From: Athalassotoga sp049965695 | GTDB lineage: Bacteria > Thermotogota > Thermotogae > Mesoaciditogales > Mesoaciditogaceae | Assembly: GCF_049965695.1 (NCBI RefSeq) | Contig: NZ_JBMFWB010000004.1 | Span: 1 to 64,000, forward strand | Length of the DNA: 64,000 nucleotides | Direction of reading: 5' to 3' | Shown here: one piece after another, positions 24,470 to 32,220 of the stretch | Position numbering within the stretch: position 1 is the first letter of the stretch | Layout: every line of letters starts with the position of its first letter | Notes under the pieces: model-generated | What the model was told of the DNA's origin: nothing | Seen by the model: only the letters and a program-made list of their open reading frames with translations | Databases searched by the model: none | Made by a program: the position numbers and the translations under genes

Positions 24470-25243
24470 TTAGAAAGTCACGGCATACCATATTCCGAAA
24501 GGATCTTTAAGGTTGTTTCCGCTTACATCTCCGCGATAAGAATCTCTTATGAAATAATACAAAGGTTTTCCTTCATAAGATAACTGGCTGCTGCCATCCG
24601 GCCTTTTGAAAATTTGAAAGTTAGAGGAATTAAGTCCCGAAGGAACAACGATACTTTTCACATTAAAAGCAGGCCAGAAAGAAAGACACATACCATTGCA
24701 TTTGATTGTACTTGTCGATTCTCCGTCAAGATAATAAAGCGTCATGCCATTTGCATCAACAAGGTAATTTCCAAGTTTCGGGTTTGTACCTACCATCACG
24801 GTGTAATCTGGTTTCATGACATACCACAACCCTTTTACTCCCTCTCCGTTCGTGTCGCCAGGCTTTTTATCGTTTATGAAGTAATAAAGTGGCCATCCTT
24901 TATAGGCTATTTGTGGTCTGCCGTCTCCACCAGTTACAACTGAGAAATCTTTGGGATTTAAACTTGATGGAACAACTATTTTCGAAACGTAAAATGGACT
25001 CCAAAAGTCCAAATAAGACCCATTAAACGTTTTTCCATCGACATTTTCTGTGAAATAATACAAAGTCATGCCATTTGCATCAACAAGGTAATTTCCGATA
25101 CCGGTTTTGTAAGATACATTTATGGTGTAATTACTCGTAGCATTTGAAGTGGATTGAGAAGCCGCGCCGGTTGACCATGTTTGCGCCATACCTAAAGCGG
25201 TTACAAATATAAACATTAAAGTAACGATTCCAAGTTTCTTCAT
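24470..25243 (-). CDS. Secreted-repeat protein (Lipoprotein_15/COG4315 type)
   Basis: 257 aa from the ATG at 25243, which has AGGAGGTG upstream. A signal peptide (MKKLGIVTLMFIFVTALGMA) is followed by two long tandem units, each opening GNYLVDANGMTLYYF/L and containing a KIVVPSSLN- or SIVVPSGLN-type segment and a G(W/K)PLYYFI segment. This is the secreted repeat family of unknown function. The second unit has Cys-x3-Cys (IKCNGMCLSFWPAF) at a place where the first has none. No lipobox is seen. The protein is probably extracytoplasmic; its role is unknown. Confidence 0.85.
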   Translation of the reverse strand: MKKLGIVTLMFIFVTALGMAQTWSTGAASQSTSNATSNYTINVSYKTGIGNYLVDANGMTLYYFTENVDGKTFNGSYLDFWSPFYVSKIVVPSSLNPKDFSVVTGGDGRPQIAYKGWPLYYFINDKKPGDTNGEGVKGLWYVMKPDYTVMVGTNPKLGNYLVDANGMTLYYLDGESTSTIKCNGMCLSFWPAFNVKSIVVPSGLNSSNFQIFKRPDGSSQLSYEGKPLYYFIRDSYRGDVSGNNLKDPFGIWYAVTF

Positions 25244-25277
25244 TTTACACCTCCTAAATAGGACTACTTTAGTATAG

Positions 25278-25306
25278 ATTATATCACAAATGATTTTCAA
25301 AAGCAA
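25278..25306 (-). promoter_or_regulatory. Promoter of the secreted-repeat gene
   Basis: On the minus strand TTGCTT (25301-25306), 17 bases, TATAAT (25278-25283), ending 35 bases before the ATG. Confidence 0.6.
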
Positions 25307-25479
25307 GTATACAAATTTCCTCCGATAAAAACACCTTATTACGCTGATTTTCCCAATTTTGGATAAATTAGACAGTTTAAATTCGATTTCCTCTTTTTTC
25401 ATTTGATTATCAAATGTTATCTCACAAAATCGTAGTATAAAAGCAATCCTAACATAAGCAAGATTTAATTTGTTGTTAA

Positions 25480-25508
25480 TTGACTTCTACTTTGTTAAAT
25501 GTTAAGAT
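25480..25508 (+). promoter_or_regulatory. Promoter of the first peptide-transporter leader
   Basis: TTGACT (25480-25485), 17 bases, TAAGAT (25503-25508). The predicted start near 25515 leaves an untranslated leader of about 200 bases before the permease gene, which contains the leader ORF and attenuator described below. Confidence 0.6.
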
Positions 25509-25542
25509 AAACATCAATAAAAAGTAATAAGGCGGTTTTGTT

Positions 25543-25596
25543 ATGATAACAGATAATGTTTTTGAAAAATTTGTGGTGATAAACACGAAGACCTAA
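25543..25596 (+). CDS. 17-codon leader ORF upstream of the peptide transporter
   Basis: ATG at 25543 with AAGGCGG seven bases upstream; the product begins MITDNVFEKFVVINTKT. The stop codon TAA (25594-25596) lies within the 5' arm of the hairpin at 25592-25625. Position and stop placement are as in translation-controlled attenuators. The 5' gap from the promoter holds nothing else. Confidence 0.5.
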   Translation: MITDNVFEKFVVINTKT

Positions 25597-25658
25597 TAGA
25601 GTTTTTGATGATTTGCTCTATTAGGCCATGTCAAATTATAAAGCATGGCTTTTTTTTA
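25592..25658 (+). promoter_or_regulatory. Attenuator-like double hairpin with terminator
   Basis: Stem 1 is CCTAATAGAG (25592-25601) with CTCTATTAGG (25616-25625). It abuts a second stem, GCCATG (25625-25630) with CATGGC (25644-25649), followed by eight T residues: an intrinsic terminator. The last base of stem 1 is the first of the terminator stem. The same arrangement recurs at 37381-37455. Confidence 0.65.
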
Positions 25659-25716
25659 TATATAGAATATTCTCAAGGTGAGGCGGAAGAAATAAAAAAT
25701 TAAGGAGGTGCTGGTA

Positions 25717-26748
25717 TTGCTGAGTTTTGCGGCAAGAAGGATGTTGCTTTTACCTGTTACCATTCTCGGTCTCACTTTGTTGATCTTCCTTTTCATGTCT
25801 TTTTTGTCTCCGTATGAACTTCTGGCAACTTACGTAAGCGACCCAAGGCAACTTCAAGGAGGTGCTGCGCAGACTCTCATAAAGCAATATGGCCTTGATC
25901 AACCATTTTACGTTAAATACGTTAAATGGATTGATGAGATTATTCATGGAAAATTTGGATGGTCTGTGACTCTTAACGAACCCGTTTCCGAGGCTATCAT
26001 GCAAAGGTTCCCCGCAACTCTTGAACTTGCCGTTTATTCTATCATCCCTATAATATTCATTGGAATATGGCTTGGCGTTACCTCGGCGGTACATCATAAC
26101 AGATTCATAGATCAGGTTTTAAGAGTTGTTGCACTTATGGGATATTCGATTCCGTCCTTTGTTTTAGGCCTTGTAATACTTTTCATATTTTACGGTGTGC
26201 TTGGATGGTTGCCTCCGGGTAGATTGGGTATAAGTTTTTCTATGATATATGATTCGGCCGCTTTTCATCACTACACAGGTTTGGTTACCATCGATTCGCT
26301 TTTAAATGGCAGATTTTGGATGTTTTTGGATGCGCTGAAACACCTTGTTGCTCCTATAATGACACTTTCATTCCTTTCATGGGCGGCTCTTCTGAGAATA
26401 ACCCGATCTTCGATGCTTGAATCTTTAGGACAGGATTACGTGAGAACTGCCAGGGCAAAAGGGTTGAGCGAGCGTGTCGTGATAAACAAGCATGCAAGAA
26501 AAAATGCGTTAATTCCGGCAACAACAGTTGCGGGTTTGATGTTCATAGGGATATTAGGCGGAGTTGTCATAACCGAAACGATTTTCAACTACCCGGGCAT
26601 AGGAAGCCTTATGGCTCAGGCATCAGAGCAACTCGATTATGCGACCGTGCTGGGCATAACTTTGATTTACGGCCTTGTGACAGTCATAGGCAACTTAGTC
26701 GTTGATGTCTCTTACGCTTTGATAGATCCAAGAGTTAGATTGGGCTAA
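25717..26748 (+). CDS. Peptide ABC transporter permease (OppB/DppB type)
   Basis: 343 aa. It starts LSFAARRMLLLPVTILGLTLLIFLFM, the typical first helix, and has the EAA loop RTARAKGLSERVVINKHARKNALIPA. The end, ETIFNYPGIGSLMAQASEQLDYATVLG and VVDVSYALIDPRVRLG, is characteristic of DppB. TTG 25717 is chosen because AAGGAGG (25702-25708) lies eight bases upstream; the GTG at 25708 overlaps that site. It is the first gene of a permease-ATPase-receptor-permease unit. Confidence 0.88.
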   Translation: MLSFAARRMLLLPVTILGLTLLIFLFMSFLSPYELLATYVSDPRQLQGGAAQTLIKQYGLDQPFYVKYVKWIDEIIHGKFGWSVTLNEPVSEAIMQRFPATLELAVYSIIPIIFIGIWLGVTSAVHHNRFIDQVLRVVALMGYSIPSFVLGLVILFIFYGVLGWLPPGRLGISFSMIYDSAAFHHYTGLVTIDSLLNGRFWMFLDALKHLVAPIMTLSFLSWAALLRITRSSMLESLGQDYVRTARAKGLSERVVINKHARKNALIPATTVAGLMFIGILGGVVITETIFNYPGIGSLMAQASEQLDYATVLGITLIYGLVTVIGNLVVDVSYALIDPRVRLG

Positions 26749-26763
26749 TTTCGAAAAGTGGTG

Positions 26764-27822
26764 ATGTTTATGCAGGAAGAAATTGAAGAAAGCGTTTTGA
26801 CAGAAGAATTTGAGGACCAGAACAAAGATGAAAAGACAGATATTCTCTTGGAAGTTAAAAATCTCAAGAAATACTTCCCGATAAAGGCAGGAGTTTTTAG
26901 AAAGACAGTCGGATGGGTGAAAGCCGTCGATGATGTTTCATTTTACATAAAAAAAGGTGAAACCTTAGGACTTGTGGGAGAGTCCGGATGTGGAAAAACA
27001 ACGGCCGGTCAAACTATTTTAAGGCTTATAGAACCAACGGATGGTCATGTCTTTTACAACGGCGTTGATCTTTTCAAACTTTCAAAAGGTCAGATGAAAA
27101 GATACAGATCAAGGTTACAGATGATCTTCCAGGATCCTTACAGTTCTTTGGATCCGAGAATGAGAGTCAAGGATATAATAGCGGAAGGTCTTAAATCCGC
27201 ACACATGGGAAATTTGAGGGAAAGATATGAAAAGGTCAGAGATTACATGCAAAGAGTTGGTGTCTCTCCGACTTACATGAACAGATTTCCCCATGAATTC
27301 AGTGGAGGTCAAAGGCAAAGGATAGGAATTGCGCGAGCGCTCGTTTTGAATCCGGAACTGATAGTGGCAGACGAGGCGGTCTCCGCATTGGATGCATCCG
27401 TTCAGGCTCAGGTGTTAAACCTTTTGGATGATTTACAGAAAGAATTTCATCTTACGTATTTGTTCATAGCCCACAATTTAAGCGTTGTAAGGCATGTAAG
27501 TGACAGAATCATAGTGATGTATCTCGGCAAGATAGTTGAAATGGCAGACAAGCACGAATTATTCACCAATTCTTTGCATCCTTACACAAAAGCGTTGCTT
27601 TCTGCCAATCCGATACCGGATCCGACTGTAAAGCGAAGGGACAGGATAATACTGCAGGGAGATGTTCCAAGTCCTGCGAATCCTCCGTCCGGATGCAGAT
27701 TTCGTACAAGGTGCTGGCTGGCACAACCGGTATGTGCCCAAGAAGAACCAAAACTTAAAGAGGTATCACAGGGACATTTTGTAGCATGTCATTTCTGGGA
27801 AACAGTCCAGGATCAAAACTAA
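26764..27822 (+). CDS. Peptide ABC transporter ATP-binding protein (OppF/DppF type)
   Basis: About 352 aa. Walker A is GESGCGKTT, the signature FSGGQRQRIGIARAL, Walker B LIVADEAVSALDAS. The C-terminal oligopeptide extension ends GDVPSPANPPSGCRFRTRCWLAQPVC, a cysteine-rich segment typical of OppF. The N-terminus carries an unusual acidic extension of about 25 residues (EEIEESVLTEEFEDQ). The start is uncertain among GTG 26758, ATG 26764 and ATG 26770. Opp systems usually have two ATPases (D and F); no OppD gene is present in the window, so it either works as a homodimer or pairs with a distant subunit. Confidence 0.87.
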   Translation: MFMQEEIEESVLTEEFEDQNKDEKTDILLEVKNLKKYFPIKAGVFRKTVGWVKAVDDVSFYIKKGETLGLVGESGCGKTTAGQTILRLIEPTDGHVFYNGVDLFKLSKGQMKRYRSRLQMIFQDPYSSLDPRMRVKDIIAEGLKSAHMGNLRERYEKVRDYMQRVGVSPTYMNRFPHEFSGGQRQRIGIARALVLNPELIVADEAVSALDASVQAQVLNLLDDLQKEFHLTYLFIAHNLSVVRHVSDRIIVMYLGKIVEMADKHELFTNSLHPYTKALLSANPIPDPTVKRRDRIILQGDVPSPANPPSGCRFRTRCWLAQPVCAQEEPKLKEVSQGHFVACHFWETVQDQN

Positions 27823-27836
27823 AGGAGGGGTTGAAT

Positions 27837-29696
27837 GTGAGGAAGATTTTAGTTGCAGTTACAATCGTTTTGATAGGCATTTTTTCGATCGGGATTGCCG
27901 AAGCCGTGGTGAATCCGGATACGGTTGTCGAAGATACTTATTACAACATCCAAAGTCTTGACCCTGCATGGGTTTCAGATGTTGGATCTGAAGAGGCGAT
28001 AAGTCAATTCTATGATAACCTCATTCAATATGACGGGACCTCTGTGACAAGATTTTTACCTATGTTGTCTACAAATGTGCCTTCAGTTGAAGATGGCACG
28101 CTCCTTGACAACGGAACGACTTATATCTTCCATATCAGACAGGGTGTTTACTTTCACAACGGTGATCTTCTAACACCGCAGGATGTTGTCTATTCTCTCG
28201 AAAGGGCAGTGTTATTCGACAGGGCAGGAGGGCCTTCGTGGATGCTTTCCGAGCCGTTGCTTCCGAAAATAGATGGAAAGTACGTTGATTCGATAACTCA
28301 ATGGGCTGCCAAACTTGCAGGAGTTAAATCGTGGAATGATCTTTTTGCAACAGGTACAAAAAATCCTCTCAATGCGTCTTACAAGCAGGCTTTGGTAGAT
28401 GCATTCAATCTTCTTGCGAAGGACTTTGAGATAAAAGGAAATGATGTCATAATTCATCTTCCACATCCTTACGCTCCATTTTTGGCAACACTGGCACATT
28501 ACAACACATTGACTTCTGTATTGGATGAACAATGGTGTGCAGCGCATAAGGCATGGGACGGCTCAGCAGACGATTGGTGGTCCTACCACAATCCTACCGT
28601 TAACGATGATCCATTCTACAACGTTGAAAATGGAACCGGACCTTTTGAACTTGTGAATTGGAGCGGTGGATTGCAGATTACATTCGAAAGATTTGACAAA
28701 TACTGGGCAGGCCCTGCAAAGATAAAATATGGCGTTATAAACGATGTCGCTGAATTCACCACAAGAAAACTTGATCTTACAAGGGGACAGGCCGATGTTA
28801 TAAATGTTTTGGTGCCGTACCTAAGTCAGGTTGAGGGAATTCCAGGGGTCAAAGTTTACACACATTTGCCAACTTTCGCGATTGATTCGATATTTTTCAC
28901 GTGGAATGTGAACAATCAGGGAGGAAATCCATACCTTGGATCCGGGAAATTAGATGGACATGGCATACCGCCTGACTTTTTCTCCAACAAAGATGTGAGA
29001 ATGGCCTTTGAATATCTTTTCCCTTACAGTACCTACATAAAACAGGTATGGCTTGATCAGGCCTTGATTCCAAACGGAGCCGTCCCGAAAGGATTGCTTG
29101 GCTACAATTCGGCCACTCCCACGGCATTCCAGCAGGATCTCGCGAAGGCTGCGGAATATTTCAAGAAAGCGTACAACGGAGAGTTATGGAACAAAGGCTT
29201 TGAATTCACAGCAGTTTACAACACAGGGAACACTCAAAGACAAACCGCACTCGAAATGCTTCAATATTACGCGGCACAGGTTAATCCAAAATTCAAAATA
29301 GACATAGCAAGTGAATTATGGGCCACGTATTTGAATGATTTAATAATCAACAGAATTCCTATGTTTATGATCGGATGGACAGGCGGTCCAGATCCATATG
29401 ACTCGGCACAGCCTTTCTACGGTTCCGGCGGAGCACTTGCGGCATTTCTTGGATCGAATTACATAGAATGGGCAAGGGAACACATGGATCCACTGCTTTC
29501 GGAATCGATGAGCACCACGGATCCACAGAAACGTGCCGAAATCTTTACGGAAATGAACACGATAGCGCATGATAACGCACTCTTTCTCTTCACGGACCAG
29601 CAGGAAGGCGTAGCGGTGATGCGCACATGGCTTAAAGGATGGGAGTACAATCCAATGAGCTTTTTGAGATTGAATTTCTATTCTTTATCTAAATAA
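27837..29696 (+). CDS. Peptide ABC transporter substrate-binding protein (family 5), paralogue 1
   Basis: 619 aa from GTG 27837 (AAGGAGGGG upstream). A signal peptide (RKILVAVTIVLIGIFSIGIA) precedes VVNPDTVVEDTYYNIQSLDPAW, the usual start of family-5 binding proteins; the signature is DGTTYIFHIRQGVYFHNGD-like and LTPQDVVYSLERA. No lipobox is visible. The receptor lies between the ATPase and second permease genes, so it is the dedicated receptor of this transporter. Two close paralogues are encoded at 32221 and 37482 with the same motifs, for example DVVYS and GIPPDFFSN. Confidence 0.9.
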   Translation: MRKILVAVTIVLIGIFSIGIAEAVVNPDTVVEDTYYNIQSLDPAWVSDVGSEEAISQFYDNLIQYDGTSVTRFLPMLSTNVPSVEDGTLLDNGTTYIFHIRQGVYFHNGDLLTPQDVVYSLERAVLFDRAGGPSWMLSEPLLPKIDGKYVDSITQWAAKLAGVKSWNDLFATGTKNPLNASYKQALVDAFNLLAKDFEIKGNDVIIHLPHPYAPFLATLAHYNTLTSVLDEQWCAAHKAWDGSADDWWSYHNPTVNDDPFYNVENGTGPFELVNWSGGLQITFERFDKYWAGPAKIKYGVINDVAEFTTRKLDLTRGQADVINVLVPYLSQVEGIPGVKVYTHLPTFAIDSIFFTWNVNNQGGNPYLGSGKLDGHGIPPDFFSNKDVRMAFEYLFPYSTYIKQVWLDQALIPNGAVPKGLLGYNSATPTAFQQDLAKAAEYFKKAYNGELWNKGFEFTAVYNTGNTQRQTALEMLQYYAAQVNPKFKIDIASELWATYLNDLIINRIPMFMIGWTGGPDPYDSAQPFYGSGGALAAFLGSNYIEWAREHMDPLLSESMSTTDPQKRAEIFTEMNTIAHDNALFLFTDQQEGVAVMRTWLKGWEYNPMSFLRLNFYSLSK

Positions 29697-29709
29697 GCGG
29701 GTGATTTAG

Positions 29710-30594
29710 ATGGAAGAGATCCTCAGGACAGTCAAAAAAATAATGAGAAACGCAGTTTCACTGTTAGGTGTCGTACTCGTTTCTTTCTTCATAGTGGTGG
29801 CAATTTGCGCTCCATTTCTTGCACCTCCATCCTATCCTGGGGATCCTTACCAAATGCCAAGAAGCGGCTGGAGCGTTACACCTCAGTCTCCATCTTTACA
29901 GAATCCATTCGGAACGACTGAAGGACAATATAACATATATTACGGGGTTATATGGGGCACAAGGACTGCTTTTAGGGTAGGACTTATAGTGATAGGCTTT
30001 GCGCTTACAATAGGGCTTATAATGGGCACGCTTGCGGCTTACTTTGGAGGCTGGATTGACGAATTGCTAATGAGGATAACGGATATCTTTCTTGCGTTTC
30101 CATTTCTTGTAGGTGTCATAGTGCTTGTCACAATTCTCGGACCCGGCTTAAATCATGTCATGCTTGCGATGATAATTTTCTACTGGATGACCTTTGCAAG
30201 ACTTATAAGAGGTAGTATTCTTCAGGTCAAAGAAAATCAATATGTGATGGCATCGGTTGCGCTTGGGGCGCCGGGATACGGCATCATCGCGCACCATTTG
30301 ATTCCAAATTCCATATATCCAATCATAATTCAGGTTTCAATGGACATGGCAACAATTCCTTTACTTGCGGCGGCCTTATCTTTTCTTGGCTTAGGGGCTC
30401 CCGTTGGATATGCAGACTGGGGACAACTTGTGGCCTTTTCGAGAAACTGGATAATATCTTCAAATGGAGGAAATCCTTTTCAATTTTGGTACACAATCTT
30501 TTTTCCGGCAATAACCATAGTGCTTTACGCGCTTGGGTGGAATTTGCTTGGAGACACGTTAAGAGACATTCTTGATCCAAAAATGCTGATATGA
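29710..30594 (+). CDS. Peptide ABC transporter permease (OppC/DppC type)
   Basis: 294 aa. A first membrane helix (SLLGVVLVSFFIVVAICAPFLAPP) and a periplasmic loop (NPFGTTEGQYNIYYGVIWGTR) are typical of OppC, as is the EAA loop MASVALGAPGYGIIAHHLIPNSIYPI. GYADWGQLVAFSRNWI and GWNLLGDTLRDILDPK form the conserved C-terminus. It follows the receptor gene by 13 bases and precedes an amidohydrolase gene by 13, indicating one operon. Confidence 0.88.
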   Translation: MEEILRTVKKIMRNAVSLLGVVLVSFFIVVAICAPFLAPPSYPGDPYQMPRSGWSVTPQSPSLQNPFGTTEGQYNIYYGVIWGTRTAFRVGLIVIGFALTIGLIMGTLAAYFGGWIDELLMRITDIFLAFPFLVGVIVLVTILGPGLNHVMLAMIIFYWMTFARLIRGSILQVKENQYVMASVALGAPGYGIIAHHLIPNSIYPIIIQVSMDMATIPLLAAALSFLGLGAPVGYADWGQLVAFSRNWIISSNGGNPFQFWYTIFFPAITIVLYALGWNLLGDTLRDILDPKMLI

Positions 30595-30607
30595 AGGAGA
30601 GAACAAC

Positions 30608-31822
30608 ATGTACGTGCTAAATCACATGAATTTGATCGATGGTAACGGTAACGTGTTAGAAGATGCCGTTGTGATAGTTGAAGGAACGAAGATCCGCGAT
30701 GTGCGAAAGAACAACGATCATGTGCCGGAAGGGGCTGAAGTTATAGACATGAAAGGATATACAATGCTTCCCGGTATGATAGACGCCCATATGCATTTAG
30801 GCGGAAATGGGGAGCCAAACAGAGAACTTGAGATGCTGAAAGAATTGCTTCCGATGACAACCTTGAAAGCGTATGTTAATGCCAGATCCGATCTTATGGC
30901 CGGATTTACGACGATAAGGTCGATGGGAGACAGAGGATTTCTCGATATATCTTTAAAGAAAGCCATAGAAAGTGGTCTGGTGGAAGGGCCAAGGATGAAA
31001 GTCTCGGGACAGGCCATTTCTATGACGGGAGGTCATGGTGACAGATGGCTTGCGCCGGAGGTAAGTGCAAACGGATACGGCGTTATAGCCGATGGTCCGG
31101 ATGAAATGAGAAAGGCCGCGAGATATCAACTGAAGATGGGTGCGGACGTTGTGAAGATGATGGCTACCGGCGGAGTTATGTCTGAAGGAGACGAACCCGG
31201 ATCGCCACAACTTACGGAAGAAGAGATGAGAGCGGCAGTTGAAGAGGCACACAAAGTCGGGAAGAAAGCGGCCGCCCATGCACAGGGTACGGAAGGCATA
31301 AAAAATGCCATAAGGGCAGGGATCGATTCGATAGAGCATGGAATATTTTTGGACGATGAAGCCATTGAAATGATGAAAGAGAAAGGAGTGTTTTTGGTCG
31401 CCACTCTTGTGGCACCTTATAACATAAAAAAATACGGACGCGAAGCCGGTATTCCGGAACACGCCGTGAGAAAGACTGAAGAGATAATAAGTTATCATGC
31501 GGATAGTTTTTCAAGGGCATACAAAGCCGGTGTGAAGATAGCGATGGGTACCGATGCCGCCACGCCTTTCAACAAACACGGCGAAAATGCCCAGGAATTG
31601 GTTTTGATGGTAGAAAATGGCGCGAAACCCATGGATGCGATAATGGCCGCAACGAAATGGGGATCACAATTGCTTGGTGTGGAAAAGATCGTGGGCACCG
31701 TTGAGGCAGGAAAAGAGGCCGACCTGATAGCCGTAAATGGAGATCCTCTAAAAGACGTATCTGTTTTGAAAGACGTCAAATTCGTCATGAAAGCCGGAAA
31801 GATATACAAGAGATTAGGGTGA
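30608..31822 (+). CDS. Amidohydrolase, prolidase/arginine carboxypeptidase-like
   Basis: 404 aa. Metal ligands of the amidohydrolase fold are visible: MIDAHMHLGG, the carbamylated lysine in ADVVKMMATGG, AAAHAQGTEG, DSIEHGIFL and MGTDAATP. The family (imidazolonepropionase-like, Sgx9260-type prolidases) includes enzymes that release N- or C-terminal residues from short peptides. Being in the peptide-transporter operon, a cytoplasmic dipeptidase for imported peptides is the best inference; substrate specificity cannot be read. ATG with AAGGAG upstream. Confidence 0.85.
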   Translation: MYVLNHMNLIDGNGNVLEDAVVIVEGTKIRDVRKNNDHVPEGAEVIDMKGYTMLPGMIDAHMHLGGNGEPNRELEMLKELLPMTTLKAYVNARSDLMAGFTTIRSMGDRGFLDISLKKAIESGLVEGPRMKVSGQAISMTGGHGDRWLAPEVSANGYGVIADGPDEMRKAARYQLKMGADVVKMMATGGVMSEGDEPGSPQLTEEEMRAAVEEAHKVGKKAAAHAQGTEGIKNAIRAGIDSIEHGIFLDDEAIEMMKEKGVFLVATLVAPYNIKKYGREAGIPEHAVRKTEEIISYHADSFSRAYKAGVKIAMGTDAATPFNKHGENAQELVLMVENGAKPMDAIMAATKWGSQLLGVEKIVGTVEAGKEADLIAVNGDPLKDVSVLKDVKFVMKAGKIYKRLG

Positions 31823-31827
31823 TGGTT

Positions 31828-32019
31828 ATGAAAATGGCATTTGTCGGCAGGATCATAGACGGTACGGGTAAAGCGCCGTTCGACGGGGTGGTACTCGTAG
31901 AGGATGGGAAAATAGGAAAGGTTGGTTCATTTGTTGCAGCGCATGCAGAAGGCGCAGAAGGCATAAAAAATGCCATAAGGGCAGGATGCCTTGATCAAAT
32001 AGTGACAAGTGAAGAGTAA
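31828..32019 (+). pseudogene. Internally deleted amidohydrolase remnant
   Basis: The first 33 codons (MKMAFVGRIIDGTGKAPFDG...) are the start of an amidohydrolase related to the gene just upstream. The frame then jumps to AAHAEGAEGIKNAIRAG, which corresponds to an internal segment of that protein (AAAHAQGTEGIKNAIRAG); 29 consecutive bases are identical between the copies (31286-31314 region and 31952-31980 region). After that it loses homology and stops. About 200 codons have been lost in frame, so it is a dead tandem duplicate. It overlaps the end of the intact gene. Confidence 0.78.
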
Positions 32020-32220
32020 ACAGTAAAAGGTTAGAAGTGAACAGTTTTTCTGATTACGGATCACGCGTTACGCATCACAAATTTCTCTAATCTTTGATCC
32101 CTAATCTCTGTTTTTTCTACGTGCCACGAGCCACGCACTACGTGCTGTTCTGGTACCCGCTGGAGCAATGATTCGGAATTTGAAATTGGTTCAGTATAAA
32201 TTTCATACGGAGGTGGTTAT
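32020..32220 (+). repeat. Composite intergenic repeat, copy B
   Basis: Contains near-repeats of the form gatcacgcgttacgcatcac (32058-32077), ccacgagccacgcactacgtgctg (32123-32146 region) and gagcaatgattcggaatttgaa (32163-32184). These strings recur in copies C, D and E. The ribosome binding site GGAGGTG of the following gene lies at its end. No ORF of note. Confidence 0.65.

Noticed and set aside
25708..25716. GTG 25708 as the start of the oppB-type permease
   Set aside because: It overlaps the Shine-Dalgarno AAGGAGG; TTG 25717 has correct spacing.
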